Assembly: GCF_900659635.1 (NCBI RefSeq)
Contig: NZ_CAACVB010000002.1
Coordinates: 1 to 64,000, forward strand
From: Actinomadura roseirufa
GTDB taxonomy: Bacteria; Actinomycetota; Actinomycetes; Streptosporangiales; Streptosporangiaceae
Direction: 5' to 3'
DNA length: 64,000 bases
Numbering within the stretch: position 1 is the first letter of the stretch; each line of letters opens with the position of its first letter. Below, piece by piece: positions 33,865-42,523 of the stretch. The translations under genes were made by a program, and so were the position numbers. The notes under the pieces are model-generated. The model had not been told where the DNA came from. It did not search any database and was given only the letters and a program-made list of their open reading frames with translations.

Positions 33865-36576
33865 ATGTGCGGTGTGGCGGGTTACGTAGGAATCACCGGC
33901 GAATCGGGCGAAGACGTGCTGCGGAGAATGGCCGCCGCCCAGGAACACCGCGGACCGGACGGCTCCGGTTTCTTCACAACGGCGCGCACCGGACTCGCGC
34001 ACCGGCGGCTCGTCATCATCGACAGGCTCGGCGGGACCCAGCCCATGTACTCCCGCGACGGGCGATACGTGCTCGTCTACAACGGTGAGGTCTACAACTA
34101 CCGCGAACTGCGCACCGAACTCGTCCAGCTCGGTCACTCCTTCGACACCAACTCCGACACCGAAGTAGTCCTGGCCGCGTGGACGCAGTGGGGCACCGGC
34201 GCCTTCGACCGCTTCAATGGCATGTTCGCCCTGGCCATCGTCGACACCGAGACCGAGCAGGTGACCCTTGCCCGGGACCACTTCGGTATCAAGCCGCTGT
34301 ATCTGGCCCGGTACGGCGACGGCAAGGTGCTGTTCGCCAGCGAGATCAAGCCTCTGCTGGCCACCGGGCTGGTGGAACGCGTCCCCGACGAGACGACGCT
34401 GTACCGATACCTGCGTTTCCGTGTGCATGACGACACCCCGAACACCTTCTTCGCCGGGATCACGCGGCTGATGCCCGGGCAGTGCGCGGTGATCTCCCCT
34501 GATGGGGACGTGAGGCCGCACACCTACACCACGCTGTACGAGGATCTGCGCAAGGGCGCGGGACACCGGCCCTACGATCGGCGGGCGCGCCGGGCCTTCG
34601 AGCAGGTCGTGCGCCGCGCGATCCGGGATCGTCTGGTCAGCGACGTCCCCGTGGGCACGGCCTTGTCGGGCGGTCTGGACTCCTCGACGATCGTGACGAC
34701 GATCAATGACCTGCTCGCCTCGTCCGACGAGGCGGCCGGCGCCGTGGGCGTGGCGCAGCAGACCTTCTCCGCGGTCTTCCCCGGCGAATGCAACGACGAG
34801 GAACGCTACGTCGACGTGGTCGCCGACAATTGCGTGGACCTCCGCGTGCACAAGGTCCACCCCAAGGCGGCGGAGTTCGTCTCCGACCTCACCGACTTCG
34901 TGCGGACCCAGGAAGAACCGGTGGTCTCCACCGGCCCCTACGCCCAGTACCGGGTCATGCGCGCCGCCGGCGAACACGTCACGGTCATGCTGGACGGGCA
35001 GGGAGCAGACGAGCTCATGGCCGGATACGTGCCCTTCTACTGGGTGCACATCAGGCAGCTGTGGCGGCGGGGACGACGCGGCCGCGCGATCGTCGAGCTC
35101 ATCAGCGCACGTGACGTGCTGTGGCGGCTGGGACGCACCCGGGTGGGCGAGCGTCTGCGGCGCCGCCGCCGCGCGCCCGTCACCGACCTGCTGGCGGCCG
35201 GGTTCCGCGAGGCCCACGCGGGGGAGACCTTCACCGTCAACCGCGACGACCTCAAGGCGCGCCTGCTGGACGACACCTTCCGCCACAGCCTGCCCGCCCT
35301 GCTGCGCGCCGAGGACCGCAACACGATGCGGTTCTCGATCGAAGGCCGCGTCCCGTTCCTGGACACCGACCTGATGCGGCTGCTGTGGAGCCTCGACGAC
35401 ACGGCGATCCTGTCCGGCGGCTGGAACAAGCGAGCGCTGCGGGACGCGACGAGGAACCTGCTGCCCCGCCAGATCCGCACCCGCCGCGACAAGATCGGGT
35501 TCACCGCGCCGGAGGACGCCTGGCTCCGCGCGATGTCCGGGCACGTCAGCAACGTCTTCGCCTCCGAGACGTTCGCGGCGCGGCCCTACTTCGACCAGGA
35601 GGCGGTGCTCACCGCCTTCCACGCCTTCCTGCGCGGCGAGGCCGGCGCCGACACCATGACGTTCTGGCGGCTGTTCAACACCGAGCTCTGGCTGCGGGAG
35701 TTCATCGACTGCGACCCGGCCGACCCGTCCTCCTATCCCTCCCTCGACGAAACGCAACAGGACCAGGACACCGTCAAGAGCGACTACGAGCCCAACGACG
35801 GCAAGCGGCTCGTCCTGCCGGGCGGTGGCTGGACATGGACCCGGCTCCCTCTGCAAACCGGCCATATCGAAGCCGGTGACGACATCGGCGCCCTCGCCGC
35901 CAAACGCGTCGCCGCCTTCTTCGCGGGCCTCCCTCTGGAGGCCCCGGACCTGGCGTCCGGCATGCGCGGCAAGCCCTGGCTGCTGTTCATCTCCGAGAAG
36001 GTCGTCGCGATCGGCCAGGGCCGCTCATCGTTCGTCTGGGACGTCCACCCGGGATGGTGGGCCCGGACCATCTGCCGGTGCGTGCACCGCTCCGACCACG
36101 GAATCGGCCTGGCCCATCCGGCGACGATGCAGCTGGCGATCGGGGAGGCCGGGCTGCCGCGCGTGCTGACGGCCGCCGCGGTCAGCGTCGCGGGCAAGCT
36201 CGTCGGCCGCGCGGGCCTGTTCTACCGCGTCGCGGGCCCCTCGGTGCGCGCCATCGACGGGCCGACGCAGTACTCCGCCTACCCGGCGAACGTCTCGGCG
36301 AAGCTGGCGCCGGCCGACCCCGACGACGTCGCGCGGAAGGTCACCGCGGCGGTCCGCGCGGTGGTTCCGCCGCACGTCGCCACCTGGCACGCCGGAACGG
36401 CCATCGTCGACGCCAACGACCTGGGCACCAACATCCTCGGACACGACACGTCCCTCGAACCCGACGTCCTCGCCGCCGCCTTCGCCGACAACCCCCTCGG
36501 CCAGGCCAGGCAGCTCACCCCATTCGCGATCGTCGGCATGTCCCAGCAGGCGGAGACTCCGGCGCACCGAAGCTGA
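33865..36576 (+). CDS. Asparagine synthase (glutamine-hydrolysing) fused to a CofE-like domain
   Basis: Residues 1-215 are a class II glutaminase beginning MCGVAGYVGITGE with Cys2 as nucleophile and the EHRGPDGSGFF motif. Residues ~230-610 are the synthetase domain with the PP-loop ALSGGLDSSTIV. The normal family ends near 610-640. Here about 260 more residues follow: RLPLQTGHIEAGDDI, LLFISEKVVAIGQGRSSFVW, IVDANDLGTNILGHDT and NPLGQARQLTPFAIV. These resemble the F420-0:gamma-glutamyl ligase (CofE) family. ATG at 33865 is fixed by the required N-terminal Cys. Two amide-forming chemistries in one chain suggest modification of a dedicated carboxylate, not housekeeping asparagine supply (inference). 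Confidence 0.8.
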   Translation: MCGVAGYVGITGESGEDVLRRMAAAQEHRGPDGSGFFTTARTGLAHRRLVIIDRLGGTQPMYSRDGRYVLVYNGEVYNYRELRTELVQLGHSFDTNSDTEVVLAAWTQWGTGAFDRFNGMFALAIVDTETEQVTLARDHFGIKPLYLARYGDGKVLFASEIKPLLATGLVERVPDETTLYRYLRFRVHDDTPNTFFAGITRLMPGQCAVISPDGDVRPHTYTTLYEDLRKGAGHRPYDRRARRAFEQVVRRAIRDRLVSDVPVGTALSGGLDSSTIVTTINDLLASSDEAAGAVGVAQQTFSAVFPGECNDEERYVDVVADNCVDLRVHKVHPKAAEFVSDLTDFVRTQEEPVVSTGPYAQYRVMRAAGEHVTVMLDGQGADELMAGYVPFYWVHIRQLWRRGRRGRAIVELISARDVLWRLGRTRVGERLRRRRRAPVTDLLAAGFREAHAGETFTVNRDDLKARLLDDTFRHSLPALLRAEDRNTMRFSIEGRVPFLDTDLMRLLWSLDDTAILSGGWNKRALRDATRNLLPRQIRTRRDKIGFTAPEDAWLRAMSGHVSNVFASETFAARPYFDQEAVLTAFHAFLRGEAGADTMTFWRLFNTELWLREFIDCDPADPSSYPSLDETQQDQDTVKSDYEPNDGKRLVLPGGGWTWTRLPLQTGHIEAGDDIGALAAKRVAAFFAGLPLEAPDLASGMRGKPWLLFISEKVVAIGQGRSSFVWDVHPGWWARTICRCVHRSDHGIGLAHPATMQLAIGEAGLPRVLTAAAVSVAGKLVGRAGLFYRVAGPSVRAIDGPTQYSAYPANVSAKLAPADPDDVARKVTAAVRAVVPPHVATWHAGTAIVDANDLGTNILGHDTSLEPDVLAAAFADNPLGQARQLTPFAIVGMSQQAETPAHRS

Positions 36577-36635
36577 GACGGCCACCGTCCGCCGAATTGA
36601 GGGCCCCTTCCGGTTCGGCCGCAGAGGCACCCGCC

Positions 36636-36653
36636 GGTGGGGTTATCCCCACC
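36636..36653 (+). terminator. Short hairpin after the asparagine synthase gene
   Basis: GGTGGGG (36636-36642) pairs with CCCCACC (36647-36653) with a TTAT loop, 60 nt after the stop codon. It is a likely terminator, though it also lies only about 90 nt upstream of the next gene and could instead be regulatory. Confidence 0.55.
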
Positions 36654-36744
36654 CCGATATCGCCTGTCAGCCTCATGGGGTGTCTCGCCGCCGCGCCATA
36701 GCGTTTGGCTCGCCACATGGTTGTGCGAACCGAGCGGGGGATTT

Positions 36745-38355
36745 GTGAAGAAGATTGTCGTCGCGGCCGCGGCGGCCGGTTTGAGTATCACCGGAGTCGG
36801 TGTCCTCGGGGCCACCAGCGTGCTCGCGCGCACGGACGAGCCCAGGGCGTTTCGTCCCGCGTCCCTGAAGTGGCATGGGTGCAGTACCGACATCGTCAAC
36901 GGCGCCAAGCCCTATGACCGCCTCGGGCCGGTGGCGGTCTCCAAAATCATTCAGTGCACCGAGCTGAACGTCCCGCTGGACTACGCCCACCCGGACGGCC
37001 AGAAGATCACGCTCCAGCTGACCCGGACCCCGCACCAGGGCACCGGCAAGGCCAAGGGCGACATCGTGGTCAACCCGGGCGGCCCAGGCGCCAAGGGCTC
37101 CCTGTTCGGGCCCGCCGTCTATGCGGGCAACTCCGCGCCGATGCAGGCCGCCTACAACGTCATCGGGTTCGACCCGCGCGGCATCGGCTTCAGCAAGCCC
37201 GCACTCAGCTGCGACACCAACAACACCAACGCCCCCCGGCCGCCCTACGGTCACGGGGGCGACAAGCTCATGGCGACCTGGCTGAAGCGGTCGAAGTCGT
37301 ACGCCGACGCCTGCGCCCGCAAATACGGCAAGGGTTCCCCGGTGAACCTGCTCGACCACAGCAAGACCATCGACTCGGTTCGCGACCTGGACACCATCCG
37401 AGCCGCCCTGGGTCACAAGAAGCTCGACTACTACGGCGGCTCCTACGGCACCTACCTCGGCCAGGTCTACGCCACGGTCTTCCCCAAGCGCGTCGGCAAA
37501 ATGGCCCTGGACGGCAATGTCGGCCCAAGCAGCGTCTGGTACGGCGCCCAGGCCGGCCAGAACGTCGCGTTCAACGAGAACATGGAGTACTACTTCGGCT
37601 GGCTGGCCCGATACGACGACCACTATCACCTGGGCAAGACCCAGGCGGCCGTCCGCAAGTTCTACTACGGCCTAGAGGCCAAGCTCACCAAGAAGCCCGT
37701 CGTGAAGAACGGCGTCGCGGCAGGCCCGGCCGAGCTCGTGGACAACATCCAGAACGCCGCCTACAAGCGCAGCCAGGCCGTCTGGCACACCTACGGCGCC
37801 GGCCTGTCCGCCTACAAGTCCGGCGACCTGGACACCTTCCTCGACACCTTCGGCGCCGGCACCACCGGCGGCAGCGACGACAACGAGTTCGCCGCCTACC
37901 ACGCCATCCAGTGCAGCGACGTGAAGTGGCCGTCGAACTGGCGGAAATGGCAGGCCGACGCGTCCCGCATGGACCGCAGAGCACCGTTCTACGCCTGGTA
38001 CAACACCTGGTACAACGCGCCCTGCCTCTACTGGGGGGCCAAGCCCGGCACGCCGGTCAAGGTCGGCCACACGCGGGACCTGCCCAAGAACATCCTGCTG
38101 TTCCAGGCCACCAACGACGCGGCCACTCCCTACGCCGGCGCGCTGGAGCTGCAGAAGATCCTGAAGGCGCACCTCGTCGTCCAGGACGGCGACCGCACGC
38201 ACTGCATCGTGCACCGCGGCGACCGCCGCGCGGGCGGCGTCGACTCCTACTTCGACGCCTACTGGCTCCAGGACAAACTGCCCGCCAAGCCCACCGTCCA
38301 CGTCTCCCGCCTACCCGACCCGACCCCACCCTCACAGACCACGCCCAAAACCTGA
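36745..38355 (+). CDS. Secreted alpha/beta hydrolase of the tripeptidyl aminopeptidase (Tap, S33) family
   Basis: A signal peptide (VKKIVVAAAAAGLSITGVGV, ending near LAR) precedes a mature enzyme with DIVVNPGGPGAKGS (oxyanion loop), YNVIGFDPRGIGFSKP, the nucleophile motif YYGGSYGTYLGQ (Ser233), LFQATNDAATPYAGALELQK (Asp) and GDRTHCIVHRGDRR (His). Length (536 aa) matches secreted tripeptidyl aminopeptidases of streptomycetes, which trim N-terminal peptides from extracellular proteins. GTG at 36745 has a G-run 5 nt upstream. A perfect hairpin closes the gene. Confidence 0.85.
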   Translation: MKKIVVAAAAAGLSITGVGVLGATSVLARTDEPRAFRPASLKWHGCSTDIVNGAKPYDRLGPVAVSKIIQCTELNVPLDYAHPDGQKITLQLTRTPHQGTGKAKGDIVVNPGGPGAKGSLFGPAVYAGNSAPMQAAYNVIGFDPRGIGFSKPALSCDTNNTNAPRPPYGHGGDKLMATWLKRSKSYADACARKYGKGSPVNLLDHSKTIDSVRDLDTIRAALGHKKLDYYGGSYGTYLGQVYATVFPKRVGKMALDGNVGPSSVWYGAQAGQNVAFNENMEYYFGWLARYDDHYHLGKTQAAVRKFYYGLEAKLTKKPVVKNGVAAGPAELVDNIQNAAYKRSQAVWHTYGAGLSAYKSGDLDTFLDTFGAGTTGGSDDNEFAAYHAIQCSDVKWPSNWRKWQADASRMDRRAPFYAWYNTWYNAPCLYWGAKPGTPVKVGHTRDLPKNILLFQATNDAATPYAGALELQKILKAHLVVQDGDRTHCIVHRGDRRAGGVDSYFDAYWLQDKLPAKPTVHVSRLPDPTPPSQTTPKT

Positions 38356-38374
38356 TCACGAACTAGCACCCCAC

Positions 38375-38402
38375 GAAGGGCCCCGGCAACCCGGGGCCCT
38401 TC
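38375..38402. terminator. 12-bp perfect terminator hairpin
   Basis: GAAGGGCCCCGG (38375-38386) pairs with CCGGGGCCCTTC (38391-38402) across a 4-nt CAAC loop. It lies between the convergent Tap-like and XRE-cupin genes and can serve both. Confidence 0.85.
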
Positions 38403-38449
38403 ACCCATATCAGCGCCTTCGGCTGGTCGTGTTCCGTCCGTGCTGAGAC

Positions 38450-39004
38450 TCAGTCCGTCGTCGGTTGGATGATGGTCAGGACTATGTGGGTGGGGGATGT
38501 TCCCGGGTTGAGCAGGCGGTGTGCCACGTCGCCGGGCGTCGCCGCTACCTGGCCGGTCGTGAGGTCGAGTGTGTGCCGGCCCGCGCGGATCTGGAGTTGG
38601 CCGCTGACCACGACGAACAGTTCGCGGGTCCCGGGGCTGTGCGGGTGGAAGGGGCCCGCCGAGGCGCCCGCCGGGAGGAGATACCTGACGACCTCAACGC
38701 CGTCCGCGGGCTGGAACAGCGTCTCGCGGGCGACGCCGGTGGCCTGGTCGACGAAGGACCGCGGATCGGTGTCGGTCATGACCTCGGGCCTGGCGGCGGC
38801 GTCGCCCTCGAGCAGCACGGGGAGGGGGATTCCGAGCGTGTCGGCGATGGCGACGGCGGCGGTCAGGGTCGGCGTCCGCTCGCCGCGCTCGATCTTCGAG
38901 AGGGTCGCGCGGGAGACGCCGACGCGGCCGGCGAGGTCGTCGAGACTCATACCGGCCGCTTGACGCCGGAACCGGATCTGGCCGCCCAGGCTTTGCTTAC
39001 TCAC
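38450..39004 (-). CDS. XRE-family regulator with cupin domain
   Basis: Residues 1-65 form an HTH_3 domain (IRFRRQAAGMSLDDLAGRVG, then RATLSKIERGERTPTLTAAV). Residues ~100-180 form a cupin barrel (PHSPGTRELFVVVSGQLQIR; TTGQVAATPGDVAHRLLNPG). This PuuR-like layout senses small metabolites and represses adjacent catabolic genes. It is divergent from the YtcJ-like amidohydrolase gene, which it probably controls. The GTG start at 39004 lies 6 nt after a TATAGA -10-like box on the minus strand, suggesting a leaderless mRNA. Confidence 0.85.
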   Translation of the reverse strand: MSKQSLGGQIRFRRQAAGMSLDDLAGRVGVSRATLSKIERGERTPTLTAAVAIADTLGIPLPVLLEGDAAARPEVMTDTDPRSFVDQATGVARETLFQPADGVEVVRYLLPAGASAGPFHPHSPGTRELFVVVSGQLQIRAGRHTLDLTTGQVAATPGDVAHRLLNPGTSPTHIVLTIIQPTTD

Positions 39005-39337
39005 GCCTTCTCTATATCAGGGGGAGAGGCGGCCCCGGCCGAGTCGTTTCCTCCACGGTGGGCCGCCCGCACGGTGAGCGCCCCCTCGTGGCGCCGGCCG
39101 GCCGGCTCGCGGTGCGGCCGTACTCCGGCGGCTCCCAGGGACCCGGTACTCGGGCCGCCGAGCAGAAGGGTGCCGGCGTAGGGCCGCCTCTTGCCCATGG
39201 ACGTGACCTGCGGATGCGGGGTCGGGTTCGACCCTTGACAACGCAACGTCCGGCAAGAATCCTCTACCATGAAAGACAATTCTACATGGTGGGGTGCGGC
39301 CTCACCATGCTCGCTCGCCGATAAGAGAGTGGTCACC
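39005..39337. promoter_or_regulatory. Divergent promoter region of XRE-cupin and amidohydrolase genes
   Basis: CTATATCAGG (39012-39021) at the regulator start resembles the GATATC sites but also contains its -10 box. TTGACA (39235-39240) is a likely -35 for the amidohydrolase. ACCATG (39266-39271) and CATGGT (39285-39290) form an inverted repeat just downstream. GCAAGAATCCTCTAC (39253-39267) resembles GCAAGAACATTCTAC upstream of the urea transporter (46292-46306). Confidence 0.5.
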
Positions 39338-41014
39338 ATGGACGGAACCGGCAACCTCGACGCGACACTGTTCCCGGAGCCCGCCGGGCCGGGTGGCGCG
39401 GACTCGGGCGACGACCGCACCCGCGTCTTCCACGCCGCCCACGTGCTGGCGGACGGCGGCGCGAGGCCGACGGCGTTCGCGGTGGCCCACGACGTGGTGG
39501 TGGCGGTCGGAGACAGCGCTGAGCTCCGCTCGCGGTTCCCCGACGGCGACCACGTCGACCTCGGCGGCGCGCTCGTGACGCCCGGGTTCAACGACGCTCA
39601 TTGTCATCCGTCGGTCACGGCCGAGAACCGGCTTCGGCTCGACGTGAGCGCGGGCGTCGTGGACTCGCTCGCCGACATCAAGGCGCGGCTGTCCGGGCTC
39701 GCGGCGACCACGGCACCGGGCGAGTGGGTGATCGCCGCCGGCTACGACCCGGCGCGAACCGAGCCGGGGCAGCGCCTCGACCGCTGGTCGCTCGACGAGA
39801 TCTCGCGCACCCAGCCCGTGGCCGTCATCGTCTTCAACTGGCACATCGCGGTCGTCAACAGTGCCGCCCTGGAGGCGATCGGCTACGACCGGGACACCCG
39901 CGACCCGGTCGGGGGCGAGCTCGGGCGCGCCGTGGACGGCGAGCTCGACGGCTGGCTGTACGAGCAGGCGTTCCTGCTTCCGTTCTGGGCCGGCACCGGC
40001 CGGGCGCCCTGGGTGCGCGAGCCCGACCTTCCCGCCCTCGTGGACGCCCTCGTCGAGGAGAACGAGTACCTGCACTCGCTGGGCATCACGTCCTACTGCG
40101 ACGCGATCGTCACGCCCAACGTCTGGGGGGTCTACGCCCAGGCCAGGGCCGAGGGGCGGCTCACTCCCCGCGTGGGCATGCTGCTCTGGTACACCTACTT
40201 CGAGACCGCTCGTGAGCTGGGCATCACCGCGGGCTTCGGCGACGACCGGCTCCGCTACGTCGGCATCAAGACCATGCACGACGGGGCGATCAGCGGCGGC
40301 ACGTGCCTGTGCAGGCAGCCCTACGCGAGCGCGACGGGCAAGGACAACGGCATCCAGCTCGTCGACGACGGCGAGTTCGACGACCTGGTGGAACGCGTGC
40401 ACGCGGCGGGAGACCGGATCTGCGTGCACGCCAACGGCGACCTGGCCATCCAGAAGGTTCTGGACGCCGTCGAGGCGGCCCAGCGCAAGCACCCGCATCA
40501 GAGGCGCATCAACCACCGCATCGAGCACGCCAGCATGGCCGACCGGGAGCTGATGGGACGCATCCGCGCGGCCGGGGTGACGCCCGTGCCGTTCGGCGGC
40601 TTGATGCGGCAGTACGGCGACCAGGTGACCCGCTTCTACGGTCTCGAACAAGCGGAGAGGACTCTCCCGCACCGCTCCTTCCTTGAGGAGGGCATCCCCG
40701 TGGCCGGGTCGTCCGACTACCCGGTGACCCCGCCGTCGCCCTTGGTCGCGATGCAGTCGATGACGACGCGGACCACCGTGAACGGCAACCTTCTGGGCGG
40801 CGACCAGCGCATCGACGTGCGGGACGCACTGGCGATCTACACCCGCGGATCCGCCCACGCCACCGGCGAGTCGGGCCGCAAGGGCCGGCTCGTCCCGGGC
40901 CAGCTCGCCGACTTCGTCGTCCTCGACACCGACATCACGGCGGCCCCCGAGCGGATCGGGGAGACCCGGGTGCTCTCCACCTGGGTCGGCGGCCAGCAGG
41001 TCTGGGCCGGGTAG
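39338..41014 (+). CDS. YtcJ-like metal-dependent amidohydrolase (amidohydrolase_3)
   Basis: The 558-residue protein has the metal-binding HxH in TPGFNDAHCHPSVTAEN, later metal or catalytic residues in RICVHANGDLAIQKVLD and RINHRIEHASMADRELM, and the closing Asp region VAGSSDYPVTPPSPLVAM. This is the YtcJ/AepA family, which hydrolyses amides, formamides or cyclic ureas in the cytosol. ATG at 39338 was chosen; a longer frame begins at 39269 and a GTG at 39329. The gene is divergent from the XRE-cupin gene and upstream of an exporter and a MocR-type regulator in the same direction. Confidence 0.82.
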   Translation: MDGTGNLDATLFPEPAGPGGADSGDDRTRVFHAAHVLADGGARPTAFAVAHDVVVAVGDSAELRSRFPDGDHVDLGGALVTPGFNDAHCHPSVTAENRLRLDVSAGVVDSLADIKARLSGLAATTAPGEWVIAAGYDPARTEPGQRLDRWSLDEISRTQPVAVIVFNWHIAVVNSAALEAIGYDRDTRDPVGGELGRAVDGELDGWLYEQAFLLPFWAGTGRAPWVREPDLPALVDALVEENEYLHSLGITSYCDAIVTPNVWGVYAQARAEGRLTPRVGMLLWYTYFETARELGITAGFGDDRLRYVGIKTMHDGAISGGTCLCRQPYASATGKDNGIQLVDDGEFDDLVERVHAAGDRICVHANGDLAIQKVLDAVEAAQRKHPHQRRINHRIEHASMADRELMGRIRAAGVTPVPFGGLMRQYGDQVTRFYGLEQAERTLPHRSFLEEGIPVAGSSDYPVTPPSPLVAMQSMTTRTTVNGNLLGGDQRIDVRDALAIYTRGSAHATGESGRKGRLVPGQLADFVVLDTDITAAPERIGETRVLSTWVGGQQVWAG

Positions 41015-41098
41015 CCGGCGCGACGAGCAGCCGTCCGAGCGAACCGGTCACCGGAGCCGCCCCCGAGCCGTCCCCGGCGCTGAAAGATTGGACCGCCC

Positions 41099-42523
41099 AT
41101 GTCACGCCCATCACGGCGCGCCGGCCTCGCCGGCCCGCCAGGTCTTCGTGTCACCGACGCCGGGCACGCGACCCTTCCGATCGTGTGCGCCGCGACCTTC
41201 CTGATCCTGGTCGACTACACGGCGCCGATGACCACCTTGCCGGCCACCATGGTCGCCCTGGACGGGGACAGCACCGGCCAGGTGTGGGCGTTGAACGGCA
41301 TGCCGCTGGGGTTGGCCGCGTTCCTGCTGGTGGCGGGGCGTCTCGCCGACGACCACGGGCGCAGGCGGCTCTTCGTCGCCGGGATGGCCACGCTCGTCCC
41401 GGCGACCGTGGTCAGCGCTCTGGCGGGGGACCTCGTGACCTTCGTCGTCTCCCGCATCGTCCAGGGGGCGGCCGGGGCGGCGGTCATCGCGACGACGCTC
41501 GGTCTCATCGCGCAGGCCTACCCGGCGGGTCAGGGTCGCGTGCGGGCGACCGGGCTGTGGGGCGTGATGGTGGGCGCCGGGATCGCCGCGGGCCCCGTGG
41601 TCGCGGGCGCGGTCTCCGCGTGGCGGTGGAACGCGTGCTACTGGCTCATCGCCCTCTTCTCCGCCGGTCTCGCGGTGGCCGGTGCGCGCGGCCTGCGCGA
41701 GTCGCGCGCGGACGCCAGGCCCGGCGCCGACGTCCTGGGCGCGGCGGTGTGGACGGTGGCCCTGCTCGCGGCGATGACGGCGCTGACCGAGACTCGCAAC
41801 GGCGGGACCGGGCCGCTCGTGCTCGTTCCCGCCGGTGTCAGCGCCGTGTGCCTCGTCGGCTTCGTCGTCCGGCAGCGCCGGACGACGAAGCCGCTGCTGG
41901 CCTTGCATCTTCTGCGCAACCGGACTCTTCTGGTCGCGACGTCCGGCGCGCTCGTCACGGGCATGTCGGTCATCGCGCTGACGAGCTATCTGCCGGCACT
42001 CCTGCAGTCGGAACTGGCGATGACCCCGCTGTCGGCGGCTCTGGTGCTGCTGGCCTGGTCGGCGACGTCGGCCGTGGCGGCTCTGTGCATGAGCAGGCTC
42101 CGCGCCGTGGGCGCCGCCCGGCAGCTGATCCTCGGCTTGGCCGCCTGCGCGGCGGGGCTGGCCGCACTGATCGGGACGCTGGGCTCCGGCGCCTGGGAGT
42201 GGACCGTTCCCGGCCTGGCCGTCACCGGTGTGGGCAGCGGGCTGGTCAACGCCGCCCTTCCCCGCCTCGCCATCGACAGTGTTCCCGCGGCGTACGCCGC
42301 GATGGGCTCGGGCATCAACAACACCGCCCGCTATGTGGGGTCCGCGATCGGGTTCGCCCTCCTGGTGGGCGTGGTCGACCCCGGTGAGGCGCAGGACTCA
42401 TCTCTCAATGTCGACGGTGGTGTCGCATTGGCCGCCGGTCTGGCGTTGACTGGAGCCGTGGGCATCCTCGGGCTCGACCGGATGCGCCGACGCCACCGAG
42501 AGACGACGGGGACACGGTCATGA
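41099..42523 (+). CDS. MFS transporter, DHA2 (14-helix) family
   Basis: Hydrophobicity supports about 13-14 membrane helices over 474 residues. Signatures include LVDYTAPMTTLPATMVAL (antiporter motif region), AGRLADDHGRRRLFVAGM between helices 2 and 3, and GVMVGAGIAAGPVVAGAVSA (motif C of exporters). Such proteins export drugs or metabolites in exchange for protons. The stop overlaps the start of the MocR-type gene (ATGA), so the transporter is probably controlled together with it. Confidence 0.82.
   Translation: MSRPSRRAGLAGPPGLRVTDAGHATLPIVCAATFLILVDYTAPMTTLPATMVALDGDSTGQVWALNGMPLGLAAFLLVAGRLADDHGRRRLFVAGMATLVPATVVSALAGDLVTFVVSRIVQGAAGAAVIATTLGLIAQAYPAGQGRVRATGLWGVMVGAGIAAGPVVAGAVSAWRWNACYWLIALFSAGLAVAGARGLRESRADARPGADVLGAAVWTVALLAAMTALTETRNGGTGPLVLVPAGVSAVCLVGFVVRQRRTTKPLLALHLLRNRTLLVATSGALVTGMSVIALTSYLPALLQSELAMTPLSAALVLLAWSATSAVAALCMSRLRAVGAARQLILGLAACAAGLAALIGTLGSGAWEWTVPGLAVTGVGSGLVNAALPRLAIDSVPAAYAAMGSGINNTARYVGSAIGFALLVGVVDPGEAQDSSLNVDGGVALAAGLALTGAVGILGLDRMRRRHRETTGTRS

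Noticed and set aside
33760-35865. 701-residue minus-strand frame opposite the asparagine synthase gene
   Set aside because: Antisense shadow; no motif, while the plus strand encodes a complete class II amidotransferase.
39012-39021. Counting CTATATCAGG at the XRE-cupin start as a certain member of the GntR operator set
   Set aside because: On the minus strand it contains a TATAGA -10-like box just before the start codon, so the resemblance may be due to a leaderless promoter.
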